Assembly (NCBI GenBank): GCA_937902455.1
Contig: CALELI010000128.1
Location: 1-30,211, forward strand
Source: an uncultured Prevotellaceae bacterium
Lineage (GTDB): Bacteria > Bacteroidota > Bacteroidia > Bacteroidales > Bacteroidaceae
Length of the DNA stretch: 30,211 nt
Direction of reading: 5' to 3'
Shown here in pieces: positions 23,303 through 30,211 of the stretch (within the stretch, counting starts at the first letter, position 1; each line of letters starts with the position of its first letter). Position numbers and translations under genes: made by a program. The notes under the pieces were generated by a model. That model ran no database searches. It saw nothing but the letters and a program-made list of their open reading frames with translations, and had not been told where the DNA came from.

Positions 23303-23544
23303 CCGCCTGTGTTGGTAATTTTGTGCGTCTGTGGGGATAATCGTCTCCGTCTGTCCGGCTAATCTTGTGCGTATGTCTGGGTGGCCTTCACCGCTCGTGA
23401 GTACAGCTATTACCGCTCGTGCGTACAGCTATTACTGTTTGAGAGTACTGCCATTACTGCTCGTAGGTACGGTCTTCACCGTTTATGAGGGTGGTCTCGT
23501 GCGTTTGTACAGATGGCCTTGTGCGTTTGTATGTGGGGGGTGAA
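23303..23544 (+). repeat. Degenerate 22-bp repeat array, right block (eleven units)
   Basis: Eleven units in unbroken 22-nt register start at 23303, 23325, 23347, 23369, 23391, 23413, 23435, 23457, 23479, 23501 and 23523. Most begin CCG, GCG or CTG and then YTYGT; early units keep GGATAATCGTCT or TGGTAATTTTGT cores like the left block, later ones drift to GTACAGCTATTA. The two at 23391 and 23413 differ at one position. There are no unique spacers, so it is not CRISPR, and since 22 is not a multiple of three it is not a coding repeat. With the left and central blocks it fills the gene-free stretch 23101-23545. Confidence 0.88.
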
Positions 23545-23588
23545 CAAAAATATACTGATACAGGATGCTGTTTCTCGGATTTTATTCT

Positions 23589-23596
23589 TACCTTTG
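23589..23596 (+). promoter_or_regulatory. Probable promoter of the BASS transporter gene
   Basis: TACCTTTG lies 17 nt before ATG 23614. No TTTG is found at the usual 19 nt upstream, so the -33 part is weak. The 44 nt between this box and the repeat array contain nothing else I can identify. Confidence 0.55.
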
Positions 23597-23613
23597 TGGC
23601 CTTGACGGAATAA

Positions 23614-24573
23614 ATGTATGGGGAAATGGATAAACTGTATAGAATATCAACATGGATATCGGGACATATCACTTTGATTGTCGTGGTTGTGACGGCTTTG
23701 GCGCTTGCGGTGCCTGAGACATTTCTGTGGATGGGTACTTCGGTGATTACTCCGATGCTGGGGATTGTGATGTTCGGCATGGGGCTGACTCTGAGGCCTG
23801 TTGACTTCAAGCCTGTGGTGATGCATCCAAAGGAGATAATTGTGGGCGAACTGGCTCAGTTCATCATAATGCCTTCGTTGGCGTGGCTGTTATGCTGGGC
23901 GTTGGACCTGCCTGCGGAACTGGCTCTTGGCGTGATACTCGTGGGTTGCTGTCCGGGAGGAACGGCAAGCAATGTGTTCTGCTATCTGGCAAACGGTGAC
24001 GTGGCTCTGAGTGTGGCGATGACGAGTGTGTCAACCCTGATAGCTCCGGTAGTGACTCCTGCCCTGGTACTGTTGCTTGCGGGCAGGTCGGTATCTGTTG
24101 ATGTAGTGGGGATGTTCATGAGTATTGTGGAGGTGGTGATTCTTCCGATAGTGCTGGGACTGGCTGTCAGTCATTTCTGCGGCAAGGCGACCAAGAAGGT
24201 CGTGCCGTTATTGCCTATGGTCTCTACATTGGCAATTACTGCCATTCTCGGAATAGTGGTGTCGCACAACGCAACCAAAATAATCCAGTGCAGCCTGATT
24301 GTCGGTGTGGTTGTCATCCTGCATAATCTGCTGGGGCTTCTGCTTGGCAATGTGGCAGGTTATCTGTTCCGACTTGAACGGAAGAAACGTATAGCCGTCT
24401 CGATAGAGGTTGGGATGCAGAACTCGGGCCTTGCCACCTCGTTGGCTGTGACTCACTTTGCCATGTTCCCGATGGCAGCCGTGCCTGGTGCAATCTTCTC
24501 TGCCTGGCACAATTTCTCAGGAAGTATCGCCGCCCAGCTGTTCAGGAAAAACCTGAAAAGGCAGAAGCAATAA
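23614..24573 (+). CDS. Bile acid:sodium symporter (BASS) family transporter
   Basis: A 319-aa polytopic membrane protein with about nine or ten hydrophobic helices. Family motifs include MFGMGLTL (about 54-61), the GCCPGGTASNVFCYLANGDV element (about 112-131) that forms the sodium/substrate crossover, and EVGMQNSGLATSLA near the C-terminus. Bacterial members move organic anions, such as bile acids or pantoate, with sodium; the substrate here cannot be told. ATG 23626 is an alternative start four codons in. The gene stands alone behind its own -7 element; no neighbour hints at a pathway. Confidence 0.9.
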   Translation: MYGEMDKLYRISTWISGHITLIVVVVTALALAVPETFLWMGTSVITPMLGIVMFGMGLTLRPVDFKPVVMHPKEIIVGELAQFIIMPSLAWLLCWALDLPAELALGVILVGCCPGGTASNVFCYLANGDVALSVAMTSVSTLIAPVVTPALVLLLAGRSVSVDVVGMFMSIVEVVILPIVLGLAVSHFCGKATKKVVPLLPMVSTLAITAILGIVVSHNATKIIQCSLIVGVVVILHNLLGLLLGNVAGYLFRLERKKRIAVSIEVGMQNSGLATSLAVTHFAMFPMAAVPGAIFSAWHNFSGSIAAQLFRKNLKRQKQ

Positions 24574-24606
24574 ATCTGGCTCGTTCAAAAATAAATAGTG
24601 TTTTAT

Positions 24607-24637
24607 TTTGTATTGTCTCCAATTTGTTGTAAATTCG
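24607..24637 (+). promoter_or_regulatory. Probable promoter of the DUF5683-type gene and rel
   Basis: TTTG at 24607-24610 and TAAATTCG at 24630-24637 with 19 nt between. The -7 element has one mismatch to TAnnTTTG. The expected leader is about 20 nt. Confidence 0.6.
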
Positions 24638-24659
24638 CATCTTAAATTGATGTACGCGT

Positions 24660-25430
24660 ATGAGCAGATGGTGTTATAGGATATTTTGTGCCGTTGTGGG
24701 GATGATGGTGTCGGTCGTTGTGATTGATGCACAAGAGCCTATGCAACCTATACCAAAGGCTCAGCAACATAGGGAGAGAACGGATTCTGTGGATGCTGTG
24801 ATGAAGAGTATCAACGAGTCAATGGATTCGGTGAGCCTCGTGAGCCTGCCAGAACTGACATTGGATGTGCCGAAGGACTCTGCTCAGGTTGTCGATTCTA
24901 TTCCTGTGGCATGGAAACCAAGCCCAAAGAAGGCTCTGTGGCTTGCTCTTGCCATTCCCGGTGGAGGACAGATATACAACAGGAAGTTCTGGAAACTGCC
25001 AATCATCTATGGTGGATTCATTGGCTGTGTCTATGCATTGAAATGGAACAACCAGATGTACGGTGACTATTCCCAGGCGTATATAGACATAATGGACGAT
25101 GACCCGAACACGAAGAGCTATGAGGATTTCGTACCAATCGGGTATAATGTGGAGGCAAATGCGGAACGCCTGAAGGACTTGTTCAAGAGGAAGAAGGACT
25201 ATTATCGCAGATACAGGGACCTGAGTATCTTCTGTATGATAGGTGTCTATGCCTTGTCTGTCATAGATGCTTATGTGGATGCCGAGATGTCGAGTTTCGA
25301 CATAAGCAAGGACCTCTCGATGAAGGTCCGTCCGTCGGTGATATCCGGTCGTGAGAATCTTGCAAGCAGGCCAAGCATGATGCCGAATGCGTATGGATTG
25401 AGTTGCAGTCTTGAATTCGGAGGCAGGTAA
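24660..25430 (+). CDS. DUF5683-type membrane protein
   Basis: A 256-aa protein with an N-terminal signal (to about IDAQ, residue 24), a polar stretch, then the family hallmark PSPKKALWLALAIPGGGQIYN at about 87-107 followed by KFWKLPIIYGGFIGCVYAL, a membrane helix, and another helix near 181-200 (LSIFCMIGVYALSVIDAYVD). The function is unknown. In Bacteroidales this gene, as I recall, often sits between parB and a lytic transglycosylase gene, with rel next; here it follows a transporter and precedes rel directly. Confidence 0.85.
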   Translation: MSRWCYRIFCAVVGMMVSVVVIDAQEPMQPIPKAQQHRERTDSVDAVMKSINESMDSVSLVSLPELTLDVPKDSAQVVDSIPVAWKPSPKKALWLALAIPGGGQIYNRKFWKLPIIYGGFIGCVYALKWNNQMYGDYSQAYIDIMDDDPNTKSYEDFVPIGYNVEANAERLKDLFKRKKDYYRRYRDLSIFCMIGVYALSVIDAYVDAEMSSFDISKDLSMKVRPSVISGRENLASRPSMMPNAYGLSCSLEFGGR

Positions 25431-25472
25431 TAGGTTAAAGGTTATAGTTTATAGGTTAAAGGTTAAGGGTTA
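25431..25472 (+). repeat. Tandem AGGTTAAAGGTTA-type repeat before rel
   Basis: The short gap contains AATAGGTTAAAGGTTATAG, TTATAGGTTAAAGGTTAAGG and GTTAGGG, four to five imperfect copies of a GGTTA unit. It holds no promoter I can recognise. Confidence 0.6.
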
Positions 25473-25480
25473 GGGAAGGC

Positions 25481-27739
25481 ATGGAAAAGGAACAGATTGA
25501 TAATGAAATTCTCAGTCCTGAGGTAAATCAGGAGGAACAGATGGTGCAGGATGCTTTCCAGCACCTGATTGATTCATACCTGAATACCAAGCATCGCCGG
25601 AAGGTGGATATCATCACTCGTGCATTCAACTTTGCCAACCATGCCCACAAGGGTGTACGCCGACTATCCGGAGAACCATACATCATGCATCCTCTGGCTG
25701 TTGCACAGATAGTCTGTTCGGAGATAGGGCTCGGCAGTACGAGTATCTGCTGTGCCTTGCTCCATGATGTCGTGGAGGACACTGACTACACAGTTGAGGA
25801 TATAGATAACATGTTCGGCCCGAAGATTGCCCAGATCGTAGACGGCCTAACAAAGATATCAGGAGGAATATTCGGCGAACATGCATCCTCGCAGGCAGAG
25901 AACTTCAAGAAACTGCTTCTTACGATGAACGATGATATCCGTGTCATCCTCATCAAGATTGCCGACCGACTCCACAACATGCGTACCCTCGGCGCTCAGC
26001 CTGCAAACAAGAGATACAAGATATCTGGCGAGACACTGTATATCTATGCTCCACTGGCAAACCGACTTGGCCTGAATACCATAAAGTCGGAACTGGAAAA
26101 CCTGAGTTTCAAGTACGAACACCCTGAAGAATATGCTTCCGTGAAGAAGAAGCTGGAGGCCACCGAGGCAGAACGACTGACTGTGTTCGATGACTTCACG
26201 GCACCAATCCGTACCCAGCTGGATTCTATGGGAATGAAATACGAAATCAGGGCAAGGATAAAGACTCCGTATTCTATATGGCACAAGATGCAGACGAAAC
26301 ATGTTGCGTTCGAGGAAGTCTATGATATTCTTGCCGTCAGAATCGTGTTTGATCCTCAGGACCCTTCCCACGAGTTAGAGGAATGCTTCGGCATCTATGC
26401 AGCAATGAGTAAACTCTATTCCTCACATCCGGAACGTCTCCGCGACTGGGTAAGCCATCCAAGGGCAAACGGTTATCAGGCTCTGCATGCTACGATGATG
26501 AGTAACAGCGGAGAGTGGATAGAGGTACAGATCCGTTCACGCCGAATGGACGAGATTGCCGAGAAAGGATTCGCTGCACACTGGAAATACAAGGAAGGCA
26601 AATATTCAGAGACAGAAAAGGAATCGGAACTTGACAAGTGGCTGGTGACTATTCAGGAAATCCTTGATGACCCTCAGCCAGATGCAATGGACTTCCTCGA
26701 TACGATTAAACTCAATCTGTTCGCTTCCGAGATTTTCGTCTTTACTCCTAAGGGTGACATCAAGACGCTCCCGACAGGAAGTACTGCCCTCGACTTTGCC
26801 TTCACGATTCATACTGTAGTGGGCAGTCATTGTATTGGTGCAAAGGTAAACCACAAGCTGGTGCCGCTCACATATAAACTGGTCAGTGGTGACCAGGTGG
26901 AGGTGCTCACATCAAAGAACCTTCAGATAAAACGCGAATGGCTCGACATTGCTGCGACGGCAAAGGCACGGACACGCATCCAGACATTGTTGCGCAAGGA
27001 AGAGAAGGAGGCAAGGAAGAAGGGTGAGATTATTTTTGGTGAGTTCCTGGAGGAACATTCTATGGTGAGGGACACAGTCATCATGGATCGTCTGTGCGAG
27101 ATACATTCATGCAAGAGCCCCGATGATTTCTTCCTGCTCATTGGTCAGGGAGAGGTGAAGCTTGGTAATGCGGACCTCGCGTCAATGAAGGAGCAAACCA
27201 TTGGAGGTTTCAAGAAACTCCTTTCGTTTGGACGAAAGACAAAGAAGGCAGAGCCTGTTTCCGAAAAGCCTGCTAAGAAAAAGGTTGATACGAAGAAGGT
27301 CATAGTGCTGACGGACGATAACATCAAGTCGGAGTATAAGCTGGCTCAATGCTGCAATCCAGTGCATGGTGATGCAATCATGGGATATGTTGAGGAAGAT
27401 GGCAGTGTGACTATTCACAAACTGCAATGCCCCGAGGCTCAGAGACTGAAAGCAAAATTCGGCAACAGGATATGCGAGGCCAAGTGGAGTACGGAGATGC
27501 ATACACTGTTCCTTGTCAGCATTGAAATGAAGGGTCTGGACAATGTCGGACTTCTGAACAGAATCACTGAGGTTATATATAAGTTGCTGAGTGTGAACAT
27601 GCGCAAGCTGAGTATTGAATCGAATGACGGAATATTCGAGGCTGAGATACAGTTGTATGCGCACGACACCGATGAGGTGGCGAAGATTATAAAGAACCTG
27701 AAAAAGATACCGGATATAAAGTCTGTTACGAGAATATAA
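25481..27739 (+). CDS. rel: Bifunctional (p)ppGpp synthetase/hydrolase (RelA/SpoT family)
   Basis: A 752-aa stringent-response enzyme that makes and degrades (p)ppGpp. The N-terminal HD hydrolase domain is intact, with YIMHPLAVAQIV and His95-Asp96 in LLHDVVEDT, so hydrolysis is expected. The synthetase domain (about 235-345) contains YSIWHKM, VYDILAVRIVF and the NGYQALHATMM and VQIRS elements. A TGS domain (about 415-475, VFTPKGDIKTLPTGSTALDF) and a C-terminal ACT domain (about 680-752) complete the long Rel layout. As the likely only long Rel in such genomes it would need both activities; that uniqueness is inference. Confidence 0.95.
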   Translation: MEKEQIDNEILSPEVNQEEQMVQDAFQHLIDSYLNTKHRRKVDIITRAFNFANHAHKGVRRLSGEPYIMHPLAVAQIVCSEIGLGSTSICCALLHDVVEDTDYTVEDIDNMFGPKIAQIVDGLTKISGGIFGEHASSQAENFKKLLLTMNDDIRVILIKIADRLHNMRTLGAQPANKRYKISGETLYIYAPLANRLGLNTIKSELENLSFKYEHPEEYASVKKKLEATEAERLTVFDDFTAPIRTQLDSMGMKYEIRARIKTPYSIWHKMQTKHVAFEEVYDILAVRIVFDPQDPSHELEECFGIYAAMSKLYSSHPERLRDWVSHPRANGYQALHATMMSNSGEWIEVQIRSRRMDEIAEKGFAAHWKYKEGKYSETEKESELDKWLVTIQEILDDPQPDAMDFLDTIKLNLFASEIFVFTPKGDIKTLPTGSTALDFAFTIHTVVGSHCIGAKVNHKLVPLTYKLVSGDQVEVLTSKNLQIKREWLDIAATAKARTRIQTLLRKEEKEARKKGEIIFGEFLEEHSMVRDTVIMDRLCEIHSCKSPDDFFLLIGQGEVKLGNADLASMKEQTIGGFKKLLSFGRKTKKAEPVSEKPAKKKVDTKKVIVLTDDNIKSEYKLAQCCNPVHGDAIMGYVEEDGSVTIHKLQCPEAQRLKAKFGNRICEAKWSTEMHTLFLVSIEMKGLDNVGLLNRITEVIYKLLSVNMRKLSIESNDGIFEAEIQLYAHDTDEVAKIIKNLKKIPDIKSVTRI

Positions 27740-27753
27740 ATGAATAATGAAAA

Positions 27754-29772
27754 ATGAAAAGACTTTCTTGTTTGAATAAAGGGCTTGCTATAATTGTGAT
27801 GCTTTTATCGTATGTGAGCATCAATGCTCAGGAAACATTGTGGCAACATAATGCAGACAAGTTCGGAGAACATACAAAGATTGACCTGGCGCAATATGAT
27901 TCTATTGAGTTCAGGAAGAATGTTATGTATCTTTACTATAAGAAGGAACTTGACAAGACACTGGAATATTCAACCAAGACGTATCCAAGTGCAAAGGTTT
28001 ACGATTATTTCACATTTGAAGACCCAGGACGGATTATCTATCGTCCGAATGAGTTCAGGAGCATGGACTTCAACAGTGAATCCAGCAGGTGGTGCTTCAA
28101 TAGGAGCAAGGAGTCTGATCACTTCATCGTGTTCTGGGAGCCTGGATTTGGTCTGAATCCAAAGAAAAGCAATATCAGTCTGGACGTTGACTTGTTGCTC
28201 CAGCGTGCAGAGAACCTGTTCACATGGTATGCTGACAGCCTTGGCTTTGTAGTTCCAGGTGCATCAAAATCTACTGACAAGTACAAGATAGAAATCTTTG
28301 TGAACTATGACACAGAATGGCTTGCAACTGGCAGTGGCTATGATGATAAGATTGGCGCTCTCTGGTGTACTCCGTGGGCATTGCAGGCAAGCGGAGGGCA
28401 TACGGTTGCCCATGAAATCGGACGCTCTTTCCAATATCTTGTAAGCTGTGACCTTGGGCTCACTCATGGCTGGCGATATGGTTTCGGCCCTAATGGCGCT
28501 GGCGGTTGTGCCTGGTGGGAGAGTTGTGCTCAGTGGCAGGCGTTCAAGGTCTATCCGGAGCAGCAGTTCAGCAACGACTATACGGCGCAGTACATAGATT
28601 GTGCCAACAAGAATCTCTTGCATCAGTATTGGCGATATGCCAATTATTTCATCCAGGACTACTGGTGTCAGCTTCACGGCCGAAAGTTCATAGGACGTCT
28701 GTGGCGAGAGTCAACAAGACCAGAAGACCCTGTGGAGGCATACAAACGACTCACTAACATAGACCAGGCCACCTTCAACGACCAGATTTTTGACTATGCC
28801 TGCCGTGTGTGCAGTTGGGATATTGATGGCATCCGTGAACGTGGAAAATCCTATATAGATAACCAGGTGTGTCACCTCACTCAGGACAAGTCCGACAAGC
28901 AAGTGTGGAAAGTCGACTCCTTGTATGCACCGGAGAACTATGGATATAATATTATCAGGGTTAACAATGCTCAGCCAGGTACTGTGGTCAAGGCCGACTT
29001 TAAGGGACTCACGGGACGTAGGGTACAGCTCGATAAGGCAGGTTGGCGATATGGGTTCTGTGCATACAAGACTGACGGCACGCGTGTCTATGGTAATATG
29101 TACAGCGACCGTGAAGGAACTGCCGAATTTACTGTTCCTGACGGAGTGAGCAAGATGTGGTTCGTTGTTACAGGTGCACCTACCCAGCACTGGCGCCATC
29201 CTTGGCCAGATGGTGATGACAAACGTGACTGGAGTACAGACGAGCAGTGGCCATATCAGGTGAAATTCGAGAATACCAATAAATATGGATATTTTGATGA
29301 GTATCCGGCTGATTATGAAAGAAAGGACACGGTGGTGACATTAGATGTCAGCTTGCCTTACGATGGAAGTGGATACGGATATGTCAACGTCACTTTCGAC
29401 ATGGCGGCTGTGAGTGAGGCACTTGGCCTTTCTTCTGCTCAACTGAAGAAACTTGGTGCAACATCTTCGTCAAATCCTGGTTTCTACGGAATCAATGCAG
29501 GTGGCTCTGCAAGTTATCAGCTGACTTCAACAAGCACCTCGTCCTATTTCGGACATTGGTTCAATGCTTCTGGAAATGTATGCGGATACGATAGCAATGC
29601 CAGGATTTATTCTGAACTCGACAGGAATACTTTTGTGGCACATGTCGGGCAGTATCCTGGCAAACTTACGAAGGGCAAGACATATACCGTTCGTCAGGCA
29701 ATCAGATATAAGCCGTCTGGTTCGAGCAAGTACTACAAGTGTGAATACATATTGAAGGTCAAAGTCATATAA
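27754..29772 (+). CDS. Secreted DUF6055/DUF4859-type protein with altered HExxH motif
   Basis: A 672-aa exported protein with a signal peptide ending near INAQ (residue 26). The central region resembles the DUF6055 putative metallopeptidase group: GGHTVAHEIGRSFQYL places His220-Glu221 in an HExxH-like site, but the second His is Arg224; a WWES motif with Glu256 follows as a possible third ligand. The C-terminal part (about 530-672, DVSLPYDGSGYGYVNVTFDM onward) resembles DUF4859, a binding-type domain. It starts 14 nt after rel. The target is unknown, and catalytic activity is doubtful given the substitution. A hairpin ATAATTG/CAATTAT (29769-29775/29783-29789) spans the stop without a T run. 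Confidence 0.75.
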   Translation: MKRLSCLNKGLAIIVMLLSYVSINAQETLWQHNADKFGEHTKIDLAQYDSIEFRKNVMYLYYKKELDKTLEYSTKTYPSAKVYDYFTFEDPGRIIYRPNEFRSMDFNSESSRWCFNRSKESDHFIVFWEPGFGLNPKKSNISLDVDLLLQRAENLFTWYADSLGFVVPGASKSTDKYKIEIFVNYDTEWLATGSGYDDKIGALWCTPWALQASGGHTVAHEIGRSFQYLVSCDLGLTHGWRYGFGPNGAGGCAWWESCAQWQAFKVYPEQQFSNDYTAQYIDCANKNLLHQYWRYANYFIQDYWCQLHGRKFIGRLWRESTRPEDPVEAYKRLTNIDQATFNDQIFDYACRVCSWDIDGIRERGKSYIDNQVCHLTQDKSDKQVWKVDSLYAPENYGYNIIRVNNAQPGTVVKADFKGLTGRRVQLDKAGWRYGFCAYKTDGTRVYGNMYSDREGTAEFTVPDGVSKMWFVVTGAPTQHWRHPWPDGDDKRDWSTDEQWPYQVKFENTNKYGYFDEYPADYERKDTVVTLDVSLPYDGSGYGYVNVTFDMAAVSEALGLSSAQLKKLGATSSSNPGFYGINAGGSASYQLTSTSTSSYFGHWFNASGNVCGYDSNARIYSELDRNTFVAHVGQYPGKLTKGKTYTVRQAIRYKPSGSSKYYKCEYILKVKVI

Positions 29773-29803
29773 TTGGTTAGCACAATTATGAAATGTAGAG
29801 CCT

Positions 29804-30157
29804 ATGCTGAATACCGACAAGAACCTGAAGAAGTACTTTTCTATTAAGGAAGTTGCAGCACGTTTCGGAGTGGCTGAGACCCTGCTGCGCTTCTGGGAGA
29901 AGGAATTCCCCACGTTGATAAAGCCGAGGAAGGGTGGGCGTGGCATCAGGATGTACACCCAGAACGATATTGATAAGATTGGTATGATATATCACCTTGT
30001 CAAGGAACGCGGAATGACACTTGAGGGAGCGCGGAAGGAACTGACTGTCAATCGAGGGGTTGAGGCCGTAAACAGGCAGATGGAGATAATAGAACACCTG
30101 AAGATAGTTCGTGATGAACTTCAGGCAATAGGAAAGGAACTCAATGATCTTAACTGA
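29804..30157 (+). CDS. MerR-family transcriptional regulator
   Basis: A 117-aa DNA-binding protein. The winged helix-turn-helix reads YFSIKEVAARFGVAETLLRF then WEKEFPTL, with the wing GGRGIRMYTQNDIDKI and the helix EGARKEL, a MerR pattern. The C-terminal part (about 88-117) is a coiled-coil-like helix for dimerisation, with no effector-binding domain, so no ligand can be suggested. Length is typical of the small Bacteroidetes MerR proteins. The stop codon at 30155-30157 abuts the second copy of the inverted-repeat element. Confidence 0.9.
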   Translation: MLNTDKNLKKYFSIKEVAARFGVAETLLRFWEKEFPTLIKPRKGGRGIRMYTQNDIDKIGMIYHLVKERGMTLEGARKELTVNRGVEAVNRQMEIIEHLKIVRDELQAIGKELNDLN

Positions 30158-30211
30158 AGGGGTGTTCTATTAATTCCCCGCAAAAAATAAATAATTAACG
30201 AACTATGGGTG
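30158..30211 (+). mobile_element. MITE-like inverted-repeat element, copy 2 (cut by window end)
   Basis: The 54 nt from AGGGGTGTTCTATTAATT onward are identical to 2270-2322 except for one extra A in an A run. The orientation is the same as copy 1. The first base follows the MerR stop codon directly. The right end is outside the window. Confidence 0.85.

Noticed and set aside
23039..23544. CRISPR array
   Set aside because: Units are contiguous, diverged and lack unique spacers; no cas genes are near.
23331..23810. Open frames on both strands across the repeat array and the BASS gene start (23331-23543 plus, 23454-23810 minus)
   Set aside because: Both are made of 22-bp repeat sequence or antisense to the transporter gene and look like no protein family; a 22-nt unit cannot keep a frame.

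Overview
The window reads as chromosomal DNA of a member of the Bacteroidales, most likely a Prevotella/Segatella-like organism. Support: repeated promoters of the Bacteroidetes form TAnnTTTG (four with a TTTG box exactly 19 nt upstream), weak Shine-Dalgarno sequences, and families typical of the phylum (OstA-like LPS protein, DUF5683-type protein, DUF6055/DUF4859-type secreted protein, a sensor kinase with an HQLGTP H-box). The genus is inference; the order is fairly secure.

Layout. 1-518: end of an rRNA operon (3' end of 23S, 5S, strong terminator). 580-1740: orphan sensor histidine kinase. 2004-5068: rpmF, a 202-bp inverted-repeat mobile-like element, then the overlapping genes era, der and a small lipoprotein. 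5052-7515: lptB on the minus strand, convergent with the lipoprotein gene and divergent from an mlaE-mlaF lipid-transport pair. 7554-9911: long secreted TlpA-like thioredoxin protein. 9982-15578: tig, clpP, clpX, recQ. 15593-20468: periplasmic foldase PpiC, SurA, an OstA/LptA-like LPS transport protein and a small membrane protein, followed by mutL. 22442-22811: a tRNA operon (Pro-TGG, Val-TAC) with a structured, GC-rich leader. 22846-23613: a truncated SprT-like gene running into an array of degenerate 22-bp repeats. 23614-30157: BASS-family transporter, DUF5683-type protein, bifunctional Rel, a DUF6055-type protein with a damaged zinc motif, and a MerR-type regulator. A second copy of the inverted-repeat element starts immediately after the MerR stop codon and runs off the window.

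Much of the window is envelope biogenesis and protein quality control: LptB with the OstA-like protein for LPS export, MlaEF for lipid trafficking, PpiC/SurA for outer-membrane protein folding, trigger factor/ClpXP for cytosolic folding and turnover, Era/Der/L32 for ribosome assembly.

The strongest unexplained signal is the array at about 23039-23544. It has six or seven 22-nt units in one orientation, a centre of three 23-nt units with a long hairpin, then eleven units of the same family in the opposite orientation, in exact 22-nt register although the units have diverged. It replaces the 3' half of the SprT-like gene. The second strongest is the 202-bp element with 18-bp perfect terminal inverted repeats, present at least twice.
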